Assembly: GCA_016758965.1 (NCBI GenBank)
Contig: JAEPRB010000086.1
Span: 83,425 to 147,424, forward strand
Source: Circinella minor
Taxonomy: Eukaryota; Mucoromycota; Mucoromycetes; Mucorales; Lichtheimiaceae
Direction of reading: 5' to 3'
Length of the DNA stretch: 64,000 nucleotides
Shown here: positions 38,402-51,300 of the stretch, piece by piece
Layout of the letters: the number at the start of each line of letters is the position of its first letter
How positions within the stretch are numbered: position 1 is the first letter of the stretch
The notes under the pieces: generated by a model
What the model saw: the letters and a program-made list of their open reading frames with translations, nothing else
Told to the model about the DNA's origin: nothing
Databases searched by the model: none
Made by a program: the position numbers and the translations under genes

Positions 38402-41400
38402 ATGAGGTTGCTTAATTCCATTGTATTATTAGCAGCCACAGTTGGATTGTCCAGCGCAGCGGGCCAACAAGAAGCTCAATTCGATGTTGGGGGTATCAAA
38501 CCCTTTGTTACTGGTCGTTATATCTTTGAATTTGGTGGTTCCAGTGCAAAGTCAGATAGTCAAAAAGTTGTCGACTTTTTGAAAGACAAATTTACAGATG
38601 CTACATTATCGGTTCCTCAACTTTTTGACCATGCTTTAATGAAAGCTGCTACTATTCAATTCGATAAACCTGTTGCAGGTAAAAAGAAGAACAAAGATAA
38701 CGATTCGTTGATTTCTCCCAATTCTTTATCGGTTAACAACGAAGAAGATGGCGATAAAATGGATTTGGATGATATTGTCAAATCTATGGCCGACTTGGGA
38801 CTCGTTACCAACGTTTATCCTGTTCGTATTGTTCAGCGTCCTACTACTTCTGCCGTTGTTGCTACTACAGATGGTATAGATACCAGTAAACTATTCCCTC
38901 ACGCACAAACTCAAGTAGATCGTGTTCATAGTGAGCTCAAGAACACTGGTAAAGGAATCAGTGTTGGTGTTATTGATTCTGGTAAATTTAATTTCATTTT
39001 TATAATTGAATTTTCATGTGTTTTCTTGTAATTTACACAAAGGATTAAATGAATACTCTATTTGTTGGCTGAGTTACACGACATTGATCTCATTTTATTT
39101 TTTTCCTTTTATGAACACGTCTGTTATTCTAGGTGTTGATTATATGCATCCTGCTTTGGGAGGTGGTTTTGGTGAAGGTTTTAAAGTACGTTATGGTAGA
39201 GATTTAGTCGGTGACAATTACGATGCAAACAATCCAGCCTCGGTACCAGTTCCTGATGATGACCCTATTGATACTTGCGATACAGGCGCATCAGGTTGGT
39301 AAAATGCTTTTTTTTACTTGTCGTAGTACAAATGGCGGAAAAGCAACTTCATCTTTTTACGCAAACAGGTTTTTAAACGTTATCTTTTTCTTTTTTTTTC
39401 TGCATAAAATAGGTCACGGAACACATGTCAGCGGTATTGTTGCAGGAAAGAGTGATGTAAGTTTTATATCTGTAAATATAAATAAATTATTCAGCTTGAC
39501 GGATAGTATATTTATTTGTTAATTTATGTTTTCAGAACTTCACTGGTGTTGCTCCCGATGCAACTCTTGGAATGTGGCGCGTTTTTGGCTGTACTGGTTC
39601 AGCTTCGGATGATGTAATTATGGATGCTATGTTGAGTGCTTATGATGCCGGTGTTGATATTATTAGTATGAGTCTTGGTGATGTTTATGGTTGGCCCAGT
39701 GGTCCCAGTGCTGTTCTTGCTGAACGTATTACTGCTAAGGGTGTTCCAGGTAACTTCTAATCCCGTTTTTACTGTGTGCGTGATCACCCCTATATATATG
39801 GTGTTGATTAACAATTTTTAATTTTTTCTTTATTTTTTTTATAAAGTTATCATTGCTGCTGGTAATGAAGGTTCATCTGGTGCTTTTACAGTCAGCGTTC
39901 CCAGTGTTGGCCATGGTGCTTACTCTGTGGCTTCATATGATAACAATAATAATCTTATGAACGCTTTTGAAATTGAAGGATCGTCCGAGTCATATGGTAT
40001 GATCATACTTATTTTTTTTCTGTTCACTTTGTTATCATTATCAATAGTAGTACCCACCAATGGGTAAATTAATTTTCTTGTTCGTGGTTCTAATAAATTA
40101 GGCTATGCTTTTGGTGAACCGTCGCCTGGTAAGATTCCCAATGGTCAAATCGTTGCAGGTGATACTAACGTCGGTAGTTCTTCCGATGGCTGTGACAAGG
40201 CAAACATTCCAAGTGATGTCAAGGGGAAATTAGCTTTGGTTCAACGTGGTAGTTGTACATTTGATGAAAAATCAGGCAATTTAGCCGCGGCTGGTGCTGT
40301 TGGTGTCGTGGTCTTCAATGCTGAGGGCCAAGATGTATTTACTCCTTCTACTCCTGAATCCAAGATCCCCGTTGTAGGCATTAGCAGCGAAGCTGGCAAG
40401 ATTCTTATTGAAGCAATTAAAAAGGGTGATACTTCACTTAAGTTTGCAGATGAACAACAAGTCGGTCCCGTTAGTACTGGTAACACTGTCTCTTCGTTCT
40501 CAAGTGTAGGCCCCTCTTATGAATTAGACTTTAAGCCTGAAATTGCTGGTGTTGGTGGCAATGTTTATTCGACTTTGCCAAGAAAGTTAGGCTCTTGGGG
40601 TATTATGAGTGGTACTTCTATGGCAACACCATATGTATCTGGTTCCGTGGCTTTGTACTTGAATTCCCTTAAGGGCAAAAAGACAACTCCTGCTTTTATT
40701 CTTGAACAATTCCAAAATTATGCTTTCAAGGCTCCTACTGTAAATGGTGAAGATAATGTTGATAGTCCCTATCGTCAAGGTGCCGGTCTCGTTCAAGGTA
40801 ATGTATTATAATTACAGTGAGAGAAAGAAATATTACATAATATTCCTTTTTAAGTAACTGATATATATATATTTATAAAAAAAATTCAATTCATGTATTA
40901 TTACAGTTTATGATACTATCAAGGAAACCGTTCATGTCAGCCCAGGTGGTATCAGTTTCAACGACACTGCCAATCTCGTCAAATCCCATACTTTGACCAT
41001 TACCAACAATGGTCACTCGATTGTTTCTTATCAAATCTTGAACAATGTTAGTGTGTCCGTTGTCCCATATGCCGATACCAAAGATTATCTCTTTAAAGAG
41101 CCTGCTTCCTTTGGAAAAGATGCTGCTAGTTTGAAATTTAACAAAAAAACTATCAAGATTTCCCCTGGAAAGAGTGCCAAACTCAAGGTTTCTGTGATTC
41201 CACCCAAATCCAATCCTGCTGATCACATCATGTATGGTGGTTATATTCAACTCAAGAGTCAGCAAAAGAAAAATGCAAAGGATATTACTATTCCTTATAT
41301 TGGTATTGCTGGTAATCAACGTGAATTACCTATTTATGGTCACGAAACTCCATACTTAACTAACAGCACTGATGCCACTTATATCTTTGGTCCTGATGAT

Positions 41401-41751
41401 GTTTATGAATATAAGCGTGCTGGTGGCACTGCACCCATCTTTATCTTTTATTTGGCAAATCCTTCCAAGCAAATCAAGGCACCACTTTTTGATGCTGAAA
41501 CTAATAAGCAATTGGGTTATGCATTTGCTGATATTGAATTGTCGGCTCGTTCTAGTTCTGGAAATCCTGGATTTGCTCTCGAATGGAAAGGTTCTTATAC
41601 TTCCAACGTGGCTGGTCTTAACCTCCCTATTACAAAGCTCGCTTCACCAGGCAAATACCGTATTGGATTTAATGCTTTGAAATGGCTTGGTAATCCTAAG
41701 AGCAAGAAGGATTGGGAAAACTGGACTTCAAGTGTTATTGAAGTTAAATAA
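38402..41751 (+). CDS. Secreted subtilisin-like serine protease, PA-domain type (family copy 3)
   Basis: Seven exons (38402-38981, 39133-39294, 39413-39456, 39536-39749, 39847-39996, 40102-40797, 40907-41751) give about 896 aa. The signal peptide begins MRLLNSIVLLAATVG; the propeptide has RYIFEFGGSSAKS. The triad is Asp192 (GVIDSG), His249 (GHGTHVSG) and Ser556 (GTSMATP); the oxyanion Asn is in VIIAAGNEG. The PA domain is about 420-510 (ALVQRGSCTFDEKS) and the Fn3-like tail starts SPGGISFNDT. Exon 1 and exons 2-5 have exactly the same lengths as in copy 2 (580, 162, 44, 214 and 150 nt), so these are recent duplicates. Codons look richer in C/G endings (GGC, AAG, ATC) than neighbours, which may mean strong expression. 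Confidence 0.94.
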
Positions 41752-42694
41752 TAGTATTTTGTTTTGTTTTTTTATTATCATGTATTATTATTATTCATTC
41801 TCTACTTCATTTTTTTTCTTTCTTTTTCCTTTCCTACAAAATAATATGTTGTAATTATCAAATATTCTTAATTGAAATACATATACGTAACAAATAGTAA
41901 ACTGTACCAACTATAGCTACTTTATTATATATATTTTTTTCCTAATTTTTCTTTATTTTCAGGGGTGATACTATTGCAAAATTGCGATTGAATGATTATT
42001 AGCTTGTTTCTAGTTTCGGTTTTTTTTATCAAGTTTAACACATTGATGCAACTAATGAAGTTCAATGGATGGCAGTGACTCTTTGACGAATAAAATGAAA
42101 ATACTGTAGATGACAATATCTTGTGTTTAGCTTACACACTCTGTTATGTAATAAAAATACTTTCTTAAGGATGCCCATTGTAAAAAATAAAAAATAAAAA
42201 AACTAATAGGTTATGTCATCCTTTGAAGAGAAGAACTAATAATAAATAATATATATCATCATATTTTAAAAAAGCTAATCTAAATAATACTATAAAATCA
42301 AATATGTTAGACTCAGAAGTCTTGTTAACCTAAACAGATGTATGTACGTAGAAAATAAAATTTATAGTGTGATACGTAATACATATGTACGGTGATATGA
42401 TGATGTTCTTACGTTCCTAGATAGCAACTAATATTCCGAGGGTAATTCATGATAAAAAAGAAGATTCTCCTTGTCTTTCGGCGCCCGCTTTTTTTACTGT
42501 CTTATCTAATAAACAAATTTTAATCTTTTTGATTTATCAGATCAAATCTCAATACGCTGATTAATGCAAAGCACAAAGTGTGCATGGGTTTTCCTATACG
42601 AAAAAATCAGAAATTATCTGATCGAGATTTATAGTTCAGAGACCTTATTTTTATGAAATGACATCTGTTTATTCTCGCTCAATATTTTTTCTTT
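41752..42694. other. Spacer between subtilase 3 and the MFS gene
   Basis: 943 bp, AT-rich. Near 42566-42580 it holds a CAAAGCAC-CAAAGTG sequence (reverse complement of the GTGCTTTG element near subtilases 3 and 4), about 120 bp before the MFS ATG. No coding frame. Confidence 0.5.
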
Positions 42695-45227
42695 ATGGAT
42701 TATCCATGGAAACAAGAAGTAGAATCTCGTAGATTGTCTGGTTCTAGTAATCTTACTCCCAACAACAATGGTGTTAATAATAGAAGCAATGACAATAATG
42801 GAAGCTGTTCAATATATGCTTTGAGTAATAGCGTATCAGAACGCACATTATTAAATCAGCCATCAACAGATGCTCAAGAAACACGAATTGGTATTGACGA
42901 GAATAAATCTACTAACAAAAAACCAAAAAAATATCAAGGGAATTTTCAAATATCTCCAGAATCCGAGGATAAAGAGGGTGGTGGTGATACAGCGTTAGCT
43001 AACGCGCCATGGCGTTATAAAGTAGTTGCACTTGCTACAGCTTTAATGTATCTACTGTTTTTTTTTTTTTTTTGAGATTCAAATAACTTTGGAGTGTACT
43101 GTACTCATAATGTATAAATACGTAGGTTACCAGGTGATATAAATTATGTCCACTACTGTTATAATATTTTTAAATCTTATATAACATCTTATCACATGTA
43201 ACCATATTATACTTTATATTTATTGTTATTGTTATCCTTTTTATACAGTGGGTTCTCATTTTTCTACCAGTGCACTAGGTGCCATGAAGTCATCTATTCG
43301 TAATGTAAGATTATTATCTTTTGATTCTAGAAAAATAGTTTTTTCAGCTGATACGTAGTGATTATACATGATACTAATAATAGCAAACCAAACATTAAAT
43401 TTTGTAATATTTTTCATGTTAGAATCTACATATCAATAATACACAATATGGGGTATTATCATCATCTGTCTCGATTATCAATACAATATTTCCTATTGTT
43501 GGCGGGATGTTTTTAGATCTCTTTGGCTCTATTTGGGGAACCATGGTTGTTAATGGCCTCGTCATTTTAGGAAGTTTACTCACTGCACTGGCGGCACAAT
43601 TTGCCTCTTTTCCGCTTATGATCGTGGGACGGATCATATTCGGCATGTATTCTTCTCTTGTTATATATATATATATATACCTCTTTTGTTTTATTTTCTC
43701 TTCCTTTACAATTTTAACAGAGTTTTCATTATTACTTACAGGTATTGGTGGAGGGCTTATTGTAACAATGCAAGAAACCGTTCTTTCCAAATGGTTTCGT
43801 ACTCAAAGTTTATCTATCGCCATTGGTATGCAGCTATCTATTAGCAGATTATCTACATTCTTGGGTACACTTTCTGCTAATCCTGTGGCTCAAAGCACAG
43901 GAGACTGGGCTTGGGGTTTTTGGTTAGGATTTATTCTTTGCGGATTTTCGATTTCTATGAACGTCATTTACGCCATTGTTGTGTGTCATTTGGAAGGAAC
44001 GAATGTGGTAACTCAAAAAGATGTAGCTCGACTCAAGAAAAAAAAGTCATTCAAGTGTAAATCGATTATGAAATTTCCTGTTTATTTTTGGAACGTAATT
44101 GTGATTGAATTTATATTTGCAGCAGTCTGGTCATCGTTCCAAACAATTAGTACCGATTTGGTTGAAAATCGATTTGGTGCAACAAGTATACTTGCAGGAT
44201 ATACCGCAAGTACATCAAATGTAGTTCCTATTGTTTTAACACCACTGCTTGGAATCTTTATAGATTTGTATGGTCATCGAATTAAAATATGTAAGTGTTT
44301 AAGTATAGTTATGAGTCAATAATAATTTATATTTTAAACAACAACGAAAAAATCCTATACTTCACTTTTTGATTCTTTTCACCATTAATGTTGCTGTAAT
44401 ATATATAGTAACATGCTCTGGAATATTTTTAATTATTTGCGCCGTTCTACTTGGTTATACTTTCGCAAATCCAATAGCTGGTATGGTTCTGTACTCGTTT
44501 TCATTAGCTTGCGGAACAATTCCAATGATTACATCCATTGGCATGGTTTTACCTTCTGATTACATTGGGACTGGACTTGGTATTTATAAATCAAGCAATA
44601 ACAGTATGTCATTTTAGAATGTAGTGATATATTAAACAGTGGTGCCGCAACAATTTTTGTCTTATTAAGCGACAGTTATATATATACATGAGGCTAAGAA
44701 TCTGATTTACACGTTTTTTTTTCTATTTAAACAGTTGGTTCTGCTATTTTAGATATTATTGTTGGCTTGGTACAAGATCGAACAGCAGGTCACTCTTATT
44801 CAGGTAAAAAAAAACATTATCTAATTCTTCCTTGTGCTACTACAAACAATTTGTAAATGCTGCTTAAAATACGGCGACGTGCAAAAAAAAAAAAGAGCAG
44901 TAATAATAGTAACTATTTATTATAGGTGTTATGACTTTATATCTTATATTAGCTTGTATTGGATTAGGTTTTGTCATTATATTTTTATTTGTTCAACGTT
45001 TATTTATGAATAATTTACTTGAAGTATCACGTGAAACGCGTCAAGAAATAATGAAAGAAAGGAATAATCGAGAGCTGGAACTTAATCGACAAGGACGAGA
45101 TTCATATGAAGGAAGTGATGTCAAAACACTAAATATAATGTTTATTTGTTTATTTGTTATTGCATTGCTTGTTGCTTGGACTCTTTTCTTTGTTTATTCT
45201 ATTGGCACAAACACAATTAAAATTTAA
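42695..45227 (+). CDS. Major facilitator superfamily transporter
   Basis: Eight exons (42695-43047, 43126-43133, 43249-43304, 43423-43642, 43742-44290, 44409-44603, 44735-44803, 44926-45227) give about 583 aa. A hydrophilic Asn/Ser-rich N-terminus of about 105 residues precedes the first membrane helix (YKVVALATALML). Conserved MFS pieces follow: SHFSTSALGAMKSSIRN, a GRIIFGIGGGLIVTMQET motif-B-like stretch, FIDLYGHRIKI between the halves, and LPSDYIGTGLGIYK. Two splice features are unusual: exon 2 is an 8-nt microexon (GTTACCAG), needed to join LATALM to VGSHFS in frame, and intron 4 (43643-43741) must start with GC rather than GT to restore FG-IGGG. Substrate unknown; its place inside the protease family suggests uptake or export linked to proteolysis, which is inference. 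Confidence 0.85.
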
Positions 45228-46067
45228 AAGCTGTACTTCCTAGTACTTTCTATCTACAATATCTTTTTTTTTGCTAATAGTGTATATAATAATGTATATT
45301 ATACTAGCACTTTACATAACAGCGAATATTATTTCTATACTCTTTAATTATTGGTTGTTGTCTCTATACTACTATCTTTTTACAATTATGGAAACGAGTG
45401 ATCTCTACTTTTTATCTTGAAGAAACAGTAGTTTATTGTATTGACGGTAAACCCTCTCGAAGGCTAGTATGATACCTTAAAAAAACATTTACATATTTGA
45501 AAAACAAGTTTAGAAATAGAGTTAGTGAAGCGTGAAAATTATCTACGGTAATAACAGAGTTAAATTATGTTGAATTTTCTTTGTGGAGATACCCTTATGT
45601 GTATCAAAAAATGAATGTGACAAAAGGACGATCTTTTTAGAATATATTCTACGTATCAGTTGTAAATGGTGTAACAAAGATTTACATTAGCACTCCAAAT
45701 GGCAAATATGATAAAAAAAAGTACAATATATAAAGTGGGTTAAAAATTCAATTTTTAGGTATAAAAAACACATACGTATTGATAAAAAATACTTCTCTCT
45801 TCATTAGAGAAAATATATTTATAATTTTTATTTCAATTGATAATAGCATTTATTTCATTTTCAAGTTATATAAAAATGTAACTGTAGTAAGTAAAAGTAG
45901 ATTGAGAGGCTTGTTTTTTCTTATACGTAATTATCAAATTTTTTAGCACAAATCAGCATTTCAAAAATAAAAAAAATAAACAGAAGATATACTACAAAAA
46001 CAAAATATCATTCAGACCATTTTCTGTATGTCAATATTAAGCAGTCATACTGTGACACATAGTGTTA

Positions 46068-47021
46068 CAGAGGAACCTCGTTAATTTCAAACTTACATCT
46101 CCCATTTTTGGTGTGAAAATAAAGGGGATGTGAAAGTTATCGAGACTAGATACAGTTAATTACTTTTAAGGGCAGGTTAATAATAAAGAGATACTACATA
46201 TATACATACCACTTGTAACGATATTTATATCTTTATAATGCTAAATAAAATAGAAAATATGTACAGCAACTGTAAAATACATTTTTGTCTTACATAAAAA
46301 CATACATTAGATTTTTCATATAAACTATGCTGAATATTCATACACTAGAAAACATATACTGCAATTATATGATTATACTGTATATCACATATGTTGTCTT
46401 CTTATTTCTTTTGTGCTACTGTAAAATTTTTATTATTCTATAACGTGCTCATATATGTCAAGCAATGTAAGTAGTTTCATAATCTCATAAAAAGTCAAAG
46501 AATATTCAGGAAACGTATAAATAGTACACACTTTTATTCCATCTTCTTCACCAATGTGGTGTTACATTTAATTTTCTTTTTCTACTATTTATTAGTCAAA
46601 TAATAATGACTAACAGAATAATTTTACAATATTGAATAGTTGATGACAGTTAATTTAGGAAACATATACAAATCAAGGAGTAATGTTCTCCATTAAAAAT
46701 AAAAATCTTCAAGAACATAAATTGCTTCATATGCTAAACTTCAAAATAAATTGTTTAGCCGACATATATTTCTTAGACTAGAAAACCCCCGTCTGAACAC
46801 AATTATTATTAGAGACTACTAATACAATAAAATCAATGCATAATATAATTCTATAAGCGCGTATATAACTCCCATTAAGTTTCAACCCCCCTGCTTGTAT
46901 TGAAAGTGAAATAAATGAGAATGTGAAAATTTTATTATGTCAATTTTTCCATTCCCTGAATTTCTGTGAAAATAATGAGGATATGAAATTTAACGGATAT
47001 GAAATTAACGGGGTTCCTCTA
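46068..47021. mobile_element. Non-autonomous pogo/Fot1-like (Tc1/mariner) element
   Basis: The ends are inverted repeats of about 22 bp: left CAGAGGAACCTCGTTAATTT, right (reverse complement) TAGAGGAACCCCGTTAATTT, with two mismatches. Each end is flanked by TA (46066-46067 and 47022-47023), the target duplication of Tc1/mariner elements. The AGAACCTCG-type start is characteristic of pogo/Fot1 ends, and the right end carries the short tandem ATATGAAATTTAACGG-like units common there. The 954-bp interior has no transposase frame, so movement would need a transposase supplied from elsewhere. Confidence 0.75.
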
Positions 47022-48111
47022 TAATTCTGCGTTTTTCTTTTTTAACTACAGGATGGACCTTGTAAGTTAAAAATGAACTGGGCCCATTTTATAATAATAA
47101 TCATTGATACGTAAAATCAACGAAAAAAAAATGCCATGAAAAAAGAGCGTGACACATTCGTTATATATTTTGTAAAAGAAAAAATTGTTTTTGCACACCC
47201 CATATAATGCGTGCTATAGTTCTGAAAGCGTAAGGTTGTATAATAGAACATCAGTTATTTTATGTACAACAGAGATATTAGTATTATCGGATCTTTTCCT
47301 TTATTAAAAACGTGAATGGGAAGGATTATTATATAAATAATAAGATATTGCGACGCCCAAGAGTGACAGGTTTGATGTAAATGTTGATGCTGTCATACAG
47401 GCGAGGCGTGCTTTTTCTTGTATAACAAAAACAAAAAGGCTGATATCTCTATCAAATTTACCAAGAAGCTTCAGCGCATTTTTTTTTTTTTTTGATAGAA
47501 GACGTTGACTTACAAACCAAGAATATTATCATATTGGATTAGCAGTTAATAGTACTATTTTTATCATTTGTAGATGTCTTTCTAGATAGTTTAAATGTGA
47601 TCAGAGTACAAAACTTTTTTTTTGACGTGGCTGGATATTATAGTATTATTACAATATATACTACTGCTGTAAAGCACACTAAATAATTGACTTCTAAAAG
47701 CCATTTGCTTCGGTGCATCTACTAATAACCGCAAATCATAAGAATGAATGATCATTTATAAGTTCTTAATTCTCTCAATTATTTCACACGGTTGATCACA
47801 CGTTCCATTCCCATTTCTGAAAGAATAAAAATAATAGTATACATTATATCTATAACCCCTTGTTATATTATGCAAAGAATAAAAGTGCAGTACTGGATAA
47901 AAAATTTAAGACTACAGATTAAGAATCTTCTTACTATATAGTAGATGAGCCACACATATTTTATATAGATTAAGTAGTTTCATTTAGTAACAGTATCAAC
48001 TTTAATTTAATGAATCCATTGACATGTACAAGAATAATTACACAAAAAAATAAATAAAGTAGTGTTAAAAATAGTTCCGGAGGATCCGATGAAGAGGGGG
48101 TGCTTTGTCGC

Positions 48112-48124
48112 TACGCAAATCGTA
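48112..48124. promoter_or_regulatory. TACGC-NNNN-CGTA box upstream of subtilase 4
   Basis: TACGCAAATCGTA lies 191 bp before the subtilase 4 ATG. A GTGCTTTGTCG element sits just upstream (about 48100), the reverse order of the pair near subtilase 3. Confidence 0.4.
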
Positions 48125-48314
48125 AAAGCTGCGCCTTTGGTGATACAAATCCAAAGATACTTTTAAGCCATAATCACATACTAAGCCTTACGTCTTATTA
48201 TTTGTTTTCTATATAACTAAAACAATGAACTTATATTTATTTATTTTTTGCATTACTCTCTTCTACTCTTTTTCTCTCTAAATAGAGCTTGTTTTCTTCT
48301 AAAAAAAACAAAAC

Positions 48315-51300
48315 ATGATATTACATTATTGTTATCCGTCATTGCTGCTATATACCGCATTACTTATATTACTACAAGTATTATGTGGAAATGCTGAAGA
48401 GTTATCAACTTCGACAGCAATATTTGAAAGTAATTATGGTCGTTTACATTCTTCAAGATTTATGAAACGGGGGCAACAAGGCAATAATCAAGACTCATTA
48501 CAAAAATTTACAAAATCTTCTTATGTCTTTCCTGGTCGTTTGGTCGTCGAATTCGCAGACAGTATTGATCTCAACTCGAATGTCGAGGCTCTCGTTTATC
48601 ACCTTAAGAATAAATTCAATGGTACTGATATGTCAGTGAGAAATGTGTTTGATCATCCATTCATGCGAGCCACAACTATTCAAGTAAAAAGCGGTCATGG
48701 GGAAAAAGAAGGTAATGAATTACATAGCAAAATTGCTATGACGGCTACAGCTTTTACAGGTGTATCTAAAGTTTATCCAATTCGTGCAATTCCTCGTCCA
48801 AATGCTGTCCACGGATCATTTATGGATGTTAATAATACACATGTTAAGCATGTTGAATTATTGTCACCTCATGCGCAAACACAAGTTGATCAGGTCCACC
48901 AAAAGCTTAATCTTACAGGTCAAGGTGTTGTTATTGGTGTTATTGATACTGGTAAGTAATAGTATATATATTTACTTATATTTATAAAAAAAGAGTGCTT
49001 TGAATTATTTACATATTCTAAATAATAATAATAATAATAAAATGACAATGTATTATAATGTTTATTAGGTATTGATTATAATCATCCAGCTTTAGGAGGT
49101 GGACTTGGTGAAGGTTATAAAGTACGGTATGGCCGAGATTTGGTTGGTGATGATTATGATTTTAGCGAAAATTCTGTACCTTCTCCAGATGATGACCCAA
49201 TGGAATCATGTAACAAAACTACAAGTCCAGGTCATGGTACCCACGTTAGTGGAATCATTGCAGGAGAAGCCGATGTACGTTGTAGTTTTGACTTTTTTTT
49301 CATTTTTTCATTTTTTCTATAATATTCTATGTATTATAAATATATTTGTACAATCAGACAGTGTGTTTATAATTATTCTCTAATAGAATTTTATAGGTGT
49401 TGCTCCAGATGCTACTCTCGGGATGTGGCGGGTTTTTAGCTGTTATCCTTACACTTCTGACGAAATAATTGTTCAAGCAGTATTAGAAGCTGTTGACGTT
49501 GGCGTCGATATTATTTCATTAAGCTTAGGTGATACTGTTGCATGGCCAGAAGGATTTTCTGGAACTGTTCTTTCACGTATTGCTGCGAATGGAACAAAAG
49601 GTAATAAGCAAATAAGATATTGCACCGAAAAATAACAACAACCGTCATTAGTATTTACCAGGTAACTAAAATAGACATTTATTCTTTTTTGTATATTGTT
49701 GCCATGTAGTAATTGTTTCCGCTGGAAACGAAGGTAGAAGTGGTGCGTTCACTGTTGGCACACCTTCTGTCGCCAAAGGAGTAATGTCTGTAGCATCATT
49801 TAATAATAATTATATGCTTGTAAAGGAATTCAAAATAAGTGGCAATATCGAATCTTATGGTTTGTGGCAAAATTATATAATGTATTTTCTTGTAAAAACA
49901 TGATTATCATCACAATAATCCTTCTTTTTTCCACTAATTAAATATATAACCTATAATACAGCATATGTTCCTGCCAATGGATATCCTGTCTTTGCTCATT
50001 CTATGCCTGACGGAAAAATAGTGTCAGAAGGAGATAGTGATACTGCCTCATGTGATCAATCCACTATTCCAAAAAATGTCAAAGGAAACTTAGTGCTTTC
50101 CAAAGCCCGAGGATGTTCTCCTTCTTTCAAAGTTGGAAATTTGACAGAAGCCGGTGCTATTGGTATTGTCTTTTATAGTAGCGATTATTCTTACGAGCAA
50201 CCTCGGGCTTTGAGTAGTTTACATGAGACCGAAATTCCAGTCGCACATATTGGTACTCAAACTGCCCTAAAGCTTTTAAAGGCGATAAATAAATCGAAAA
50301 ACGATGATATTCAACTCACTTTTGATCAAAAAAATGTCGTACAAGCTAATGAAGAAGCCGGCGATCTTGCCAGTGACTTTTCATCAGTGGGACCTACGTA
50401 TGAAAATGATTTGAAACCTGATATTGCTGGAATTGGAGGATTAGTCTATTCAACTCTTCCTGGTAATTTGGGGCGATGGGGTACATTGAGCGGCACTTCC
50501 ATGGCTTGTCCTTATGTTGCAGGGGCTACCGCTCTCTATCTTCAACATTTAGGTGATCAAGCTAATACTTATTCAAACATGGATATCCTTGAACGATTTC
50601 AAAACTATGCTTACAAGGCACCTGTTTCTCCAAATCAAAATGATTTAGATTCACCACTTCACCAAGGAGCGGGACTTATACAATGTACGTAGAATAATAT
50701 TTTTTGTTTGAAAATGATATATAATATTTGATACTAATATGAATTCTTCTTTGTAAATATTGTTTGTTAACATAACTTTTAATGTATAGTATATGATTCA
50801 ATTGTAGAACCAGCATATGTTTCTCCAGGCAGCATTAGCTTCAATGATACTGCTCATTTACACAAGACGCATACACTCACCATCACCAACAAAGGACATG
50901 ATATTGTTTCATACGAACTTGTGAACAATGTTAGCGTGTCTATTGTACCATATAATTCCACTTCCAACTATAAATTCGTTGAACCAGCTACATTTATTAA
51001 TACAGATCCAGCTAAATTACGATTTTCCAAAAAGATCATCCGGTTGGGTCCAGGAGCAACGAGTGACATTTCTGTATCCGTTATTCCACCCCATTCCAAC
51101 CCTGATGAGCATATTATGTACGGTGGCTACGTCCAATTAAAAAGCACAATCCCACACCAAGCAAAAGATATTTCGATTCCTTATTTTGGTATCGTTGGTA
51201 ATCAAAATGATTTAGCTATTTTTGATGAAGGCGGTCCCTTTGTTACGGATGTGGATTTAAAAACGGCCTATACAAGCAATGACACATATATTTTTGATTT

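Larger units (their letters stand above)
45228..48314. other. Spacer between the MFS gene and subtilase 4, containing a MITE
   Basis: 3.1 kb of AT-rich DNA without a coding frame. A pogo-like MITE occupies 46068-47021. The last 210 bp hold the TACGC box and GTGCTTTGT element upstream of subtilase 4. Confidence 0.55.

Noticed and set aside
43643..43741. Canonical GT donor alternatives for the MFS intron (GTATTC at 43647, GTTATA at 43660)
   Set aside because: GTATTC is in the wrong phase for the downstream exon; GTTATA works only with a poor acceptor and leaves extra residues in the conserved FG-IGGG motif.
44291..44408. Coding continuation through the MFS sequence before 44409 (frame from 44315)
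   Set aside because: It would need a 25-nt intron. A normal 118-nt intron (GTAAGT at 44291, ATATAG at 44407-44408) joins FIDLYGHRIKI to the next helix in frame.
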